From contig NZ_JAMZEK010000003.1 in the NCBI RefSeq assembly GCF_024158035.1, positions 744,001 to 808,000 on the forward strand: a stretch of 64,000 nucleotides of DNA, read 5' to 3'. Origin of the DNA: Dyella lutea (lineage in GTDB: Bacteria > Pseudomonadota > Gammaproteobacteria > Xanthomonadales > Rhodanobacteraceae). The notes beneath the pieces were generated by a model. That model was not told where the DNA came from. It saw only the letters and a program-made list of their open reading frames with translations, and ran no database searches. Numbering within the stretch: position 1 is the first letter of the stretch; each line of letters begins with the position of its first letter. Below, piece after piece: positions 30,519 to 38,437 of this stretch. The position numbers and the translations under genes were made by a program.

Positions 30519-31979
30519 TCAGCTCGCCGGAATCGTCAGCACCGAGCCGGCACGCAGCGTGTCGCCACTGCCGCTGATGCGGTTGGCGCTCTTCAACGCG
30601 CCGACGCTGACGCCGTACTGCCTGGCGATGCTTCCCAGGCTCTCGCCGCGGGCGACCTTGTGCATGTCCTGTACCGAGTCGTCCGCGCGCTTGCCCACCG
30701 GCGCATCGGTTGCTTGCGCCGAAGCCAGCAGGGTGCCATTGCGGCGTGCCGCCTGCGCAGCGAACCAGGTGCCGGGTGGCGGCGTGGTCTCGAAATAGTT
30801 GCGCACGCCACCCATCACCGCTTCGGCCAATTCGGTCTGGTGCTCGGGATCGCGCAACTTGCGCTCCTCGGACGGATTGCTGATGAACGCCGTCTCGACC
30901 AGGATCGAGGGTACGTCCGGCGAGCGGAGCACCACGAAGTTGGCGCGCTCCACGTAGCCGCGGTGGGTAGGCCCGAGCTTGCCCAGCGCCTTGAGCACGT
31001 TGCCGGCGATGGACTCGCTGGCCTGCACCGCCCAGCCCTGCTGCATGTCCAGCAGCACCGAGGCGAGGCTGTCGTCCTCGGAGGCCAGCGACACGCCACC
31101 GATCAGGTCGGAGCTGTTCTCGCGATCGGCCAGCCAGCGCGCCGCCACGGTGCTCTTGCCGCGGGAGGACAGCACCCACACGGAAGAGCCCTTGGCGTCG
31201 CCGTTCCTGAAGGCGTCGGCGTGGATCGAGACGAACAGGTCGGCGTTCTTCTCGCGCGCGATCTCGTAACGGCGCTTGAGCGGGATGAAGTAGTCGCCGT
31301 CCCTCGTCAGCACCGCCTGCATGCCGGGCTGCTTGTCGATCAGCGCCGCCAGCTTGCGCGCCACCGCGAGCGTCACGTTTTTTTCCAGGGTGCCATGCGG
31401 ACCGTGCGCGCCAGGATCGACGCCGCCATGGCCGGCGTCCACCGCCACGACGACCTTGCGTTCGCCGCCCATCTGCTCGGCCACCTGGCGCAGCGTCAGC
31501 ACTTCGCGTTTGTCCGCCTTGGTGACCGTGGCCACAGCTACCCGCGTCGCGGGTGCGGAAGCCTTTGCATCGGGGGCCTTGGCAACGCTCTTCGGATAAA
31601 GGTCCAGAACCAGGCGATAGCCGTAACCGCCACCCGGCTTCAGCATGAAACTCTTGGGCGTGGTGCCGGCCGAGACATCCGCCAAAAGCTCCAGCTTGCC
31701 GCCACGACGATGCGCCGTGACGCCCTTGAACAGCCCCTGGGCCGCGGGCTTTTCGAAGGCCGACGCGAGGCGGTCATTGCCGAGATCGACCCGGACCTGA
31801 TCGCCGCGGGGCGTGATGCCGTAACGGACCGGGCCGCTGAGATCGAACACCACCCGGGTGTACTCGGGTCCGGCCCAGACCCGTGCACCGCGGATTTCCG
31901 CTGCGCGGACGGGCGATGACAGACCGGCAGCCGCAGCCACCAGCGCGCACAAGCCGAACCTGAACAAGGATGCCCTCAT
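30519..31979 (-). CDS. amiB: N-acetylmuramoyl-L-alanine amidase with AMIN and LysM domains
   Basis: A 486-residue periplasmic cell-wall hydrolase that splits septal peptidoglycan. Signal peptide (1-27), AMIN domain (about 28-125, YTRVVFDLSGPVRYG), Amidase_3 domain with zinc ligands and catalytic residues in DAGHGGVDPGAHG, EKNVTLAVA, FVSIHADAF and ILVETAFISNP, and a C-terminal LysM (about 435-484, HKVARGESLGSIARQYGVSV). Gene order nnr-tsaE-ami-mutL marks it as the AmiB position; the LysM is as in Pseudomonas AmiB. No normal ribosome site precedes the ATG; instead an inverted repeat lies 12 bases upstream. Confidence 0.93.
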   Translation of the reverse strand: MRASLFRFGLCALVAAAAGLSSPVRAAEIRGARVWAGPEYTRVVFDLSGPVRYGITPRGDQVRVDLGNDRLASAFEKPAAQGLFKGVTAHRRGGKLELLADVSAGTTPKSFMLKPGGGYGYRLVLDLYPKSVAKAPDAKASAPATRVAVATVTKADKREVLTLRQVAEQMGGERKVVVAVDAGHGGVDPGAHGPHGTLEKNVTLAVARKLAALIDKQPGMQAVLTRDGDYFIPLKRRYEIAREKNADLFVSIHADAFRNGDAKGSSVWVLSSRGKSTVAARWLADRENSSDLIGGVSLASEDDSLASVLLDMQQGWAVQASESIAGNVLKALGKLGPTHRGYVERANFVVLRSPDVPSILVETAFISNPSEERKLRDPEHQTELAEAVMGGVRNYFETTPPPGTWFAAQAARRNGTLLASAQATDAPVGKRADDSVQDMHKVARGESLGSIARQYGVSVGALKSANRISGSGDTLRAGSVLTIPAS

Positions 31980-31990
31980 GGGCTTGGATT

Positions 31991-32013
31991 CAATCGCAGC
32001 CTACGTGCGATTG
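31991..32013 (-). repeat. Inverted repeat just upstream of the amidase start
   Basis: CAATCGCA (31991-31998) and TGCGATTG (32006-32013) are a perfect eight-base inverted repeat around 7 bases, ending 12 bases from the amidase ATG. It may be an operator or an RNA hairpin in the leader. Confidence 0.6.
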
Positions 32014-32020
32014 CAAGCAC

Positions 32021-32115
32021 TTTTCCTTTGGATATCCGCAACCTGCACCGCATTTGTCAGGATGTGTCCAGAATACCGCGGCAACCCACGCTTTTTCTGG
32101 CGGATATCCGAAACC
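32021..32115 (-). repeat. Two direct copies of a 23-base motif upstream of the amidase gene
   Basis: TTTTCnnnnGGATATCCGnAACC occurs at 32021-32043 (the first G reads T-G-G) and at 32093-32115, exactly 72 bases apart; GATATCCG and AACC are identical in both. Each holds the palindrome GGATATCC. The tract between tsaE and the amidase gene is visibly richer in A/T than its neighbours. Paired regulator sites are one reading; this is not recognised from any known regulon. Confidence 0.5.
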
Positions 32116-32156
32116 AGAGGAACAGGCGAATCCCTTGGAAAAACACAAGCTTAGCG

Positions 32157-32648
32157 TCAGCCGTGCGTCTGCGCCGGCGCCTCGACGCCGGGATCCAGGC
32201 GTTCCAGCAGTCGCTCGCCGCGGGCAGTATGTGCGCTCAACCGGGCGTGGCGCCCGGTTCCGGCATAGGCCAGCGCAAGCTCGACATCGGGAGACGGAAT
32301 CGCGCCCCGCCCATGCTGTGGCCACTCGATCAGCACCACCGCATCCGGCTCACCCAGCGCGTCCACCCCGAGCCACTGCAATTCGTCCGGGTCGGCAATG
32401 CGATAGAGATCCAGGTGCCAGGCCTGGCCGCGTTCGAGCGGATAATTTTCGACCAGGCTGTAGGTCGGGCTCTTGATCCGCCCGGTCACCCCCAGCGCCT
32501 GCAGCAATGCGCGCGCAAAACTGCTCTTGCCAGCGCCCAGTTCACCGCTGAGATGAAACACCGCTCCACGCTCCATAGCCGCCCCTACGCGCGCAGCCAG
32601 CCGTTGCGTGGCCGCCTCGTCGGGCAGCACGAAGGTGCGCTCAAGCAT
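32157..32648 (-). CDS. tsaE: tRNA threonylcarbamoyladenosine biosynthesis ATPase TsaE
   Basis: A 163-residue P-loop ATPase that supports t6A37 formation with TsaB, TsaC and TsaD. GELGAGKSSFAR is the Walker A, followed by KSPTYSLVENYPL, HLDLYRI and VLIEWPQ, all standard TsaE blocks. The start overlaps the nnr stop by 8 bases. Member of nnr-tsaE-amiB-mutL. Confidence 0.95.
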   Translation of the reverse strand: MLERTFVLPDEAATQRLAARVGAAMERGAVFHLSGELGAGKSSFARALLQALGVTGRIKSPTYSLVENYPLERGQAWHLDLYRIADPDELQWLGVDALGEPDAVVLIEWPQHGRGAIPSPDVELALAYAGTGRHARLSAHTARGERLLERLDPGVEAPAQTHG

Positions 32649-34128
32649 GAGCAGCCAGTCCGTTGGAGAGCCGTCGCAGGGGCGCCATCAGGTCACCGGC
32701 GACCATCCCTCGTTCGCCCTCCAGCGCGGCAGCATCCCCGGCGCGCGCGTGCAGACCCACCCCCAGACACGCGGCTTCCCACGCCGTCGCACCCTGTGCG
32801 AGCAGCGCGCCAATCACCCCGGTCAGCACGTCGCCCATCCCTCCCGCGCCCATCCCCGGGTTCCCCCAGGGACAGACCGCCAACCGCCCGTCCGGATGCG
32901 CGACGAGACTGCCGGCCCCCTTGAGGACCACCACCGCACCGAAACGACCGGCCAGTTCGCGTGTCGCGGCGAAACGATCCGACTGCACGGTGGCGACATC
33001 CGTTCCCAACAGACGCGCGGCCTCGCCGGGATGCGGAGTCAGCACGGCTGCACGGTCGAAGCGACGTGGTTCGCGGGCGAGCAGGTTCAGTCCGTCGGCG
33101 TCGAGCACCAGCGGCCGGCCGGAGTCGAGCGAGGTGAGCCACAGCGCATGCCCCCAGGCAGCCTGACCAAGCCCCGGACCGACCGCCAGCACGTCGGCGC
33201 GCTCGAGCAGCGGCTCCAGCGCCTGCGGTCCGCTCACTCCGTGCGCCATAAGCTCCGGGCGTCCGGCGTTGAGTGCCGGCACGTGTCCGATCTGCGTGGC
33301 CACGCTGACCAGCCCTGCGCCGGCGCGCAAGGCAGCCTCACCGCACAGCCGGATCGCTCCGGCCATGCCCTGCTCGCCGCCGACGACAAGCAGGTGGCCG
33401 CTATCGCCCTTGTGCGCACTGCGATGACGCGGCGGCAGCGCATCGGGACGCAGCAACAGAGCCGCGGGCGGCTGGCTTTCCCACAGGGCATCCGGCAGTT
33501 GCAGCGTATCCAGCTCCAGCTTGCCGACCACGTCAGGACCGACGCCGGTGTAAAGGCCGCGCTTGGCGGCGATGAAGCAGACCGTCGTCGTCGCCCGGAC
33601 CGCCGAGCCGGGGCAGACGCCGAGATCGGCATCGAGGCCCGAAGGAACATCCAGCGCCAGCACCGGCCGACCGCTGCTGTTGATGCGCTCGATAAGCTCG
33701 GCCACCGGCAAGTCGGGTGCCCGGTTCAGCCCACTGCCATAGAGCGCATCCACATGGACGTCGACCTCGGGCCATGCGGCCATGTCTTCGAGCAGATGTA
33801 CGCGTCCACCGGCGAATTCGAAGGCGGTGCGGGCCCTAAGCGCATCGCCGGCGGCCTTGCCGGACGCGGCAACCAGCTCGACCAGCATGCCCGCCTCGCG
33901 GGCCAGCACACCCAGCAGATAGCCATCGCCGCCGTTGTTGCCCGGCCCACACCAGATCGCCACCCGACGCGCCTGCGGCCAGCGCCGACGAAGGCAGGCC
34001 AGCGCCGCGGCTGCGGCCCGGCGCATCAGTTCGAAGCCGGGGATGCCGAGCACCTCGATCGCATGCCGATCGAGGGCGCGCACCTGGTCGACGGTGTAGA
34101 GCGCGTGACGGGGGTCCGGTGCATTCAT
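32641..34128 (-). CDS. nnr: Bifunctional NAD(P)H-hydrate epimerase / dehydratase
   Basis: A 495-residue fusion that repairs hydrated NAD(P)H. The N-terminal YjeF_N epimerase (about 1-215) has CGPGNNGGDGYLLG and LDVPSGLDAD; the C-terminal ADP-dependent dehydratase (about 235-490) has HKGDSGHLLVVGG, TPHPGEAARLL, VLKGAGSLVAHPDG and NPGMGAGGMGDVLTG. There is no ribosome site: a perfect TATAAT box lies so close that transcription would begin at about the ATG. Divergent from queG by 49 bp. Confidence 0.95.
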   Translation of the reverse strand: MNAPDPRHALYTVDQVRALDRHAIEVLGIPGFELMRRAAAAALACLRRRWPQARRVAIWCGPGNNGGDGYLLGVLAREAGMLVELVAASGKAAGDALRARTAFEFAGGRVHLLEDMAAWPEVDVHVDALYGSGLNRAPDLPVAELIERINSSGRPVLALDVPSGLDADLGVCPGSAVRATTTVCFIAAKRGLYTGVGPDVVGKLELDTLQLPDALWESQPPAALLLRPDALPPRHRSAHKGDSGHLLVVGGEQGMAGAIRLCGEAALRAGAGLVSVATQIGHVPALNAGRPELMAHGVSGPQALEPLLERADVLAVGPGLGQAAWGHALWLTSLDSGRPLVLDADGLNLLAREPRRFDRAAVLTPHPGEAARLLGTDVATVQSDRFAATRELAGRFGAVVVLKGAGSLVAHPDGRLAVCPWGNPGMGAGGMGDVLTGVIGALLAQGATAWEAACLGVGLHARAGDAAALEGERGMVAGDLMAPLRRLSNGLAAHA

Positions 34129-34134
34129 CGGCGG

Positions 34135-34140
34135 ATTATA
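34135..34140 (-). promoter_or_regulatory. Consensus -10 box placing nnr transcription start at its ATG
   Basis: Minus-strand TATAAT (34140-34135) lies 6 bases before the nnr ATG (34128), so the expected start point is the initiation codon itself. A weak TCGCCG-like -35 stands about 17 bases upstream. Confidence 0.5.
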
Positions 34141-34177
34141 GGCAGGCCGCGGGACCGCGGCGATTTAGACTAGCCAC

Positions 34178-35251
34178 ATGCAAAGCCCGGCTCCCGCCAT
34201 CGACTACGCCCTGCTGGCCCACTCGATCAAACGATGGGCGCGCGACCTCGGCTTTGCCGACGCTGGCATCAGCGGCGTGGACCTGGCCAAGGACGAGACC
34301 CATCTGCAGCGCTGGCTGGCCGACGGCCACCACGGAGAGATGGACTACATGGCCCGCCACGGCGCCAAGCGGAGTCGACCGGACGAGTTGGAGCCGGGAA
34401 CGCAGCGGGTGATCTCGGTGCGCATGGACTACGCACCTCCGGACATTGACCGCGCCTGGTCGGTGATCGAGGACGGCGAACTCGGCTACATCTCGCGCTA
34501 CACGCTCGGACGCGATTACCACAAGCTGCTGCGCCAGCGGCTGCAGCGACTGGCCGACCGCATCCGCGCGGAGATCGGCGATTTCGGCTACCGCGCCTAC
34601 GTCGACTCTGCACCGGTGCTGGAAAAGGCACTGGCACGCAATGCCGGCCTGGGCTGGATCGGCAAGCACACCGTGCTGATCCATCGCCGTGCCGGTTCGT
34701 ATTTCTTTCTCGGCGAGCTCTACACCGATCTTCCGTTACCGGTCGACACGCCGGCCAGCGAGCACTGCGGCAGCTGTCGGCGCTGCCTGGACATCTGCCC
34801 GACCCAGGCGATCGTCGCGCCCTACCGACTCGACGCACGACGCTGTATCTCCTACTTGACCATTGAGCTGAAAGGCAGCATCCCGGAGGAGCTCCGCGCC
34901 CCGATCGGCAATCGCATTTTCGGCTGCGACGACTGCCAGCTGGTATGCCCCTGGAACAAGTTCGCGCAGGCGACGACCGAACCGGATTTCGCGCCAAGGC
35001 ATCGGCTCGATGGCAGCAAGCTGGTCGAACTGTTCGCCTGGAGCGAGGAGGAATTCCTGCAGCGGACCGAAGGTATGGCGATCCGCCGCACCGGCTACGA
35101 GGGCTGGCTGCGCAATATCGCGGTAGCCTTGGGCAACGCACCGCGGTCCGACGCGGCGCGGGCCGCACTGCTGGCGCGCGCAGACCATCCATCGGACCTG
35201 GTGCGCGAACACGTGGCCTGGGCGCTGGTCCGGCAGGACGAAACGAGGTAA
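34178..35251 (+). CDS. queG: Epoxyqueuosine reductase QueG
   Basis: A 357-residue cobalamin-dependent iron-sulfur enzyme for the last step of queuosine synthesis in tRNA. Two [4Fe-4S] sites are visible: CGSCRRCLDICPTQAI (about 197-212) with CDDCQLVCPWN (about 250-260). RVISVRMDYAP, YALGRDYHK-like YTLGRDYHKLLR and LGWIGKHTVLI match the family. No ribosome site precedes the ATG, and TAGACT lies 6 bases ahead, so a leaderless transcript is likely. A DUF4440 gene follows 3 bp on. Confidence 0.95.
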   Translation: MQSPAPAIDYALLAHSIKRWARDLGFADAGISGVDLAKDETHLQRWLADGHHGEMDYMARHGAKRSRPDELEPGTQRVISVRMDYAPPDIDRAWSVIEDGELGYISRYTLGRDYHKLLRQRLQRLADRIRAEIGDFGYRAYVDSAPVLEKALARNAGLGWIGKHTVLIHRRAGSYFFLGELYTDLPLPVDTPASEHCGSCRRCLDICPTQAIVAPYRLDARRCISYLTIELKGSIPEELRAPIGNRIFGCDDCQLVCPWNKFAQATTEPDFAPRHRLDGSKLVELFAWSEEEFLQRTEGMAIRRTGYEGWLRNIAVALGNAPRSDAARAALLARADHPSDLVREHVAWALVRQDETR

Positions 35252-35254
35252 CCG

Positions 35255-35650
35255 ATGAGCGACACGATGAAGACCATGCCGCGGCTGGAAGACGTGCTGG
35301 CCGAGCTGCGCGAACGCGAGCCGATCTTCCATCGGCCCGAGTCGGGCGCCGGACCGGCCGATGGCGAGCAGATCACCGAGGAGATGTTCTGGGAGATCGG
35401 CGCATCGGGACAACGCTACAGTCGGGCCGAGGTGCTGGACGTGCTGAGCCAGCGCGTCGCGCATCCGCCGAAGGAGCATTGGCGCACGGAGGCATTCGAA
35501 TGCCATCCGCTATCGCCGAGCCTCTACCTGCTGACCTATGTGCTGTGGCAGGAGGAGCGCGGCAGCCGTCGCACGACGCTATGGCGCCGCACGGTCGATG
35601 GCTGGAAGGCGGTGTTCCATCAGGGCACGCTGCTGACGCCGCGTGCGTGA
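35255..35650 (+). CDS. DUF4440 / SnoaL-like (NTF2 fold) small protein
   Basis: A 131-residue protein with the DUF4440-type plan: helices with LREREPIFHRPE, an SRAEVLDVLSQR segment, and beta strands LLTYVLWQE and RTTLWRRTVDGWKAVFHQGT. Substrate unknown. Three bp after queG, so likely cotranscribed; converges with panD (16 bp between ends). Confidence 0.65.
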   Translation: MSDTMKTMPRLEDVLAELREREPIFHRPESGAGPADGEQITEEMFWEIGASGQRYSRAEVLDVLSQRVAHPPKEHWRTEAFECHPLSPSLYLLTYVLWQEERGSRRTTLWRRTVDGWKAVFHQGTLLTPRA

Positions 35651-35666
35651 ACCGCGGGTCGTCGCC

Positions 35667-36053
35667 TCAGGCGGCGGCCATCTGGGTCGGGATCGAGCGG
35701 TTGGTATGCGAGATCGCGTTCTTCGCATCCACGTAGACCAGCATCGGCTGGTGCGCCTCGGCCTCGGCCTCGGACAACTGGCTGAACGCGGCGATGATGA
35801 TCAGGTCGCCCGGCTGCGCGCGATGCGCGGCGCTGCCGTTCACCGAAATGATGCCCGAGCCGGCCTCCGCCTTCAGTGCGTAGGTGACGAACCGCTTGCC
35901 GTTGTTGATGTTCCAGGCGTGGATCTGCTCGTACTCGCGGATGCCCGACGCTTCGAGCAGCAGGCTGTCGATCGCGATCGAACCTTCGTAATGGAGCTCG
36001 GCATGGGTCACCGTCGCGCGGTGGATCTTGGCCTTGAGCATGTTCAGTTGCAT
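35667..36053 (-). CDS. panD: Aspartate 1-decarboxylase precursor
   Basis: A 128-residue pyruvoyl enzyme making beta-alanine for pantothenate. The self-cleavage site is YEGSIAID (Gly-Ser, about 28-29, giving the pyruvoyl group), with [17 protein letters not shown] and [16 protein letters not shown] further on. ATG 36053 has GGAAAG about 8 bases ahead; the more usual ATG at 36041 (MLKAKIHR) has none. Last gene of panB-panC-panD, but 87 bp after panC and with its own promoter. Confidence 0.96.
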   Translation of the reverse strand: MQLNMLKAKIHRATVTHAELHYEGSIAIDSLLLEASGIREYEQIHAWNINNGKRFVTYALKAEAGSGIISVNGSAAHRAQPGDLIIIAAFSQLSEAEAEAHQPMLVYVDAKNAISHTNRSIPTQMAAA

Positions 36054-36092
36054 GGCATCACTTTCCAGCAGGTACGGCCTGCGTAGCTCTCA

Positions 36093-36121
36093 ATTATCGA
36101 GTCGCCGGCCGTGCACTGCAA
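36093..36121 (-). promoter_or_regulatory. Probable separate promoter of panD
   Basis: On the minus strand TTGCAG (36121-36116) and GATAAT (36098-36093) have a 17-base spacer, about 40 bases before the panD ATG. This would let panD be made independently of panBC. Confidence 0.6.
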
Positions 36122-36140
36122 CACGACCAGTCGGAATCGT

Positions 36141-37001
36141 TCACGTGGGGGCGGTTCCGTCGAACAGCAAGTTGTCGATCAGGCGGGTGCTCCCCAGCCG
36201 CGCTGCGACCAGGCCGACGAGGCCGGCGCGCTCGCCCGCCTCCGGCTCGGCCAGATCGTCCACGCGGCGGATGGCGACGTAGTCGGGAACGAAACCGGCA
36301 CGCTCGAGCTGCCCGGCCGCTGCCTGCTCCAGCACCTTCGGCGCATGTCCCTTGCCAAGCATGTCGCGCATCTGCACCAGCACCTGGTGGATCCGCGGCG
36401 CCAGCGCACGCTCGGCCTCGCTCAGGTACTGGTTGCGCGAACTCAGCGCCAGGCCGTCCGCGGCGCGCTGGGTGGGTGCGGCGATCACCTTTACCGGCAG
36501 CGCCAGGTCGCGCACCATGCGCTCGATCACTTTCAGCTGCTGGAAATCCTTCTGGCCGAACACGGCCAGATCCGGCTGCACCAGGTTGAACAGCTTGCAC
36601 ACGATGGTGGCCACGCCATCGAAATGACCGGGGCGATGCGCGCCTTCCAGCGTCTCGGTGATCTGCGGCACGCTGAGCCGCACCGTGTGCTCCGCACCGT
36701 AGGGATACATGGTCGCCACGTCCGGCGCGAACAGCAGGTCGCAGTCATGTTCGGCCAGTCCGGCCTGGTCCTGCACCAGCGTTCGCGGATAGCGGGAGAA
36801 ATCCTCGCTCGGGCCGAATTGCGTGGGGTTCACGAACACGCTGGCGACGACGCGGTCGGCGCGCGCCCGAGCCAGCCGCACCAGCGAGAAGTGCCCGGCG
36901 TGGAGATTGCCCATGGTGGGCACGAAGCCCACGGTCTGGCCGGCGGCACGCCAGCCGCGTACGACAGCACGCAGCGCGCCGGCATCATGCACGGTTTGCA
37001 T
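36141..37001 (-). CDS. panC: Pantothenate synthetase
   Basis: A 286-residue ligase joining pantoate and beta-alanine with ATP. FVPTMGNLHAGHFSLV (the HIGH-like site), VFVNPTQFGPSEDF, FGQKDFQQL and LALSSRNQYLS are all present. Eleven bp after panB and before panD in the pantothenate operon. AAAGG stands 10 bases before the ATG. Confidence 0.97.
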   Translation of the reverse strand: MQTVHDAGALRAVVRGWRAAGQTVGFVPTMGNLHAGHFSLVRLARARADRVVASVFVNPTQFGPSEDFSRYPRTLVQDQAGLAEHDCDLLFAPDVATMYPYGAEHTVRLSVPQITETLEGAHRPGHFDGVATIVCKLFNLVQPDLAVFGQKDFQQLKVIERMVRDLALPVKVIAAPTQRAADGLALSSRNQYLSEAERALAPRIHQVLVQMRDMLGKGHAPKVLEQAAAGQLERAGFVPDYVAIRRVDDLAEPEAGERAGLVGLVAARLGSTRLIDNLLFDGTAPT

Positions 37002-37012
37002 CGAAGTGGCCT

Positions 37013-37843
37013 TTAGTTGAAGCAGTGCTCGGGAGCGGGAAAGGCGCCGCTGCGCACCTCGTCGACGAACGCCGAGATCGCGGCAGACACCGAATCGCGT
37101 CCCTGCAGGAAGTCCTTGCTGAACTTCGGTCGCTTGCCGGGCGTGACGCCCAGCAGATCGTGCAGCACCAGTACCTGGCCATCGCAGTGGGGGCCTGCAC
37201 CGATACCGATGGTTGGAATCGACACCGCAGCGGTAATGCGTTCGGCGAGCGCCACCGGCATCCCCTCGAGCACCAGCAGTTCGGCACCGGCAGCCTCGAC
37301 CGCGCGCGCCTCATCCAGTACCCGCGCGGCGGCAGCCTCCTCGCGCCCCTGGATACGGAAGCCGCCGAACTTATGCACCGATTGCGGAGTAAGGCCCAGG
37401 TGCGCACAGACCGGAATCGCGCGGACCGACAGCGCGTTGATCGCCTCCAGCACGTGCGGGGCCCCGCCCTCGATCTTCACCATCGCGGCGTTGCCTTCGC
37501 CCACGAGCCGGGCGCCCGCCTCCAGCGCATGTGCCGTATCGCGGTCGCTCATGAACGGCAGGTCGGCCACCAGCAGCGTGGCACGCAGCCCGCGGGATAC
37601 CGCCGCGGTGTGGTAGACCATCTGGTCGAGCGTCACCGGCAGGGTGCTGGCATGGCCCTGAACCACCATGCCGAGGGAGTCTCCGACCAGGGCGACGTCG
37701 ACGCCGGCCATCTCCAGCTGGTGCGCGAAGCTGGCGTCATAGGCGGTGAGCATGACGATGCGGCGACCCTCGGTCTTCATCGCGCGCAGGGACGGGACGG
37801 TCACCGGCTTACGGTCCGAGGCACTGGCGTTTTGCACGTACAC
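37013..37843 (-). CDS. panB: 3-methyl-2-oxobutanoate hydroxymethyltransferase
   Basis: A 276-residue TIM-barrel enzyme, first step of pantothenate synthesis. MLTAYDASFAHQLE, VGDSLGMVVQGH (metal-binding Asp), VKIEGG, HLGLTPQSVH and PTIGIGAGPHCDGQVLVLHD are family blocks. The start is GTG 37843 with AGGAAA ahead. First gene of panBCD; folK and pcnB lie 96 bp upstream. Confidence 0.97.
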   Translation of the reverse strand: MYVQNASASDRKPVTVPSLRAMKTEGRRIVMLTAYDASFAHQLEMAGVDVALVGDSLGMVVQGHASTLPVTLDQMVYHTAAVSRGLRATLLVADLPFMSDRDTAHALEAGARLVGEGNAAMVKIEGGAPHVLEAINALSVRAIPVCAHLGLTPQSVHKFGGFRIQGREEAAAARVLDEARAVEAAGAELLVLEGMPVALAERITAAVSIPTIGIGAGPHCDGQVLVLHDLLGVTPGKRPKFSKDFLQGRDSVSAAISAFVDEVRSGAFPAPEHCFN

Positions 37844-37939
37844 GGAGTGTTTCCTGTTCGAACGGCCGTCCGGATCGATACCGGAACCCGCCGCGGGCCG
37901 ACCATCATAAACCCTCGACGCCGCAGTGCAGCACGCGCT

Positions 37940-38437
37940 TCAGTCGACCGGCTCGCATCCACCGGCATCCACCCGCCGCAGCAGTTCGGCCACCCGCCCC
38001 TGCCCCGGCAACTCCAGTTCAGGCGCCAGGTCGGCCAGGGGCAGCAACACGAAGGCGCGCTCGCCCATCCGCGGATGCGGGAGGGTCAGCTGCGGCTCGT
38101 CCAGCACCACGCCGTCCACGTGCAGCAGATCGAGATCGAGCGTGCGCGGCCCCCAGCGCTCGCCGTCGCGCGTGCGGCCGAACCGGCGCTCGATCGCCAT
38201 CAGTGCATCGAGCAGATCATGCGGCTCCAGCGTCGTGCGCAGGCGCACGACGGCATTGAGGAAGTCCGGCTGATCGCGCCGCCCCCATGGCGGCGTCCGG
38301 TAGATGCGGGAGATGCCCGCCAGCCGACTGCCCGGCAAAGCAGCCAACGCCTCGGCCGCGCCGACAAGCGTGGCGCGTGAATCCCCCAGGTTGCTGCCCA
38401 ATGCCACATAGGCGTCCCTGGCGGCGGCCTCGCTCAT
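37940..38437 (-). CDS. folK: 6-hydroxymethyl-dihydropterin pyrophosphokinase
   Basis: A 165-residue folate-pathway enzyme (HPPK). YVALGSNLGDSRATL, FLNAVVRL, GPRTLDLDLLHVDG and LPHPRMGERAFVLLPL are diagnostic, the last two carrying the metal and pterin residues. The ATG overlaps the pcnB stop as ATGA. Confidence 0.97.
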   Translation of the reverse strand: MSEAAARDAYVALGSNLGDSRATLVGAAEALAALPGSRLAGISRIYRTPPWGRRDQPDFLNAVVRLRTTLEPHDLLDALMAIERRFGRTRDGERWGPRTLDLDLLHVDGVVLDEPQLTLPHPRMGERAFVLLPLADLAPELELPGQGRVAELLRRVDAGGCEPVD

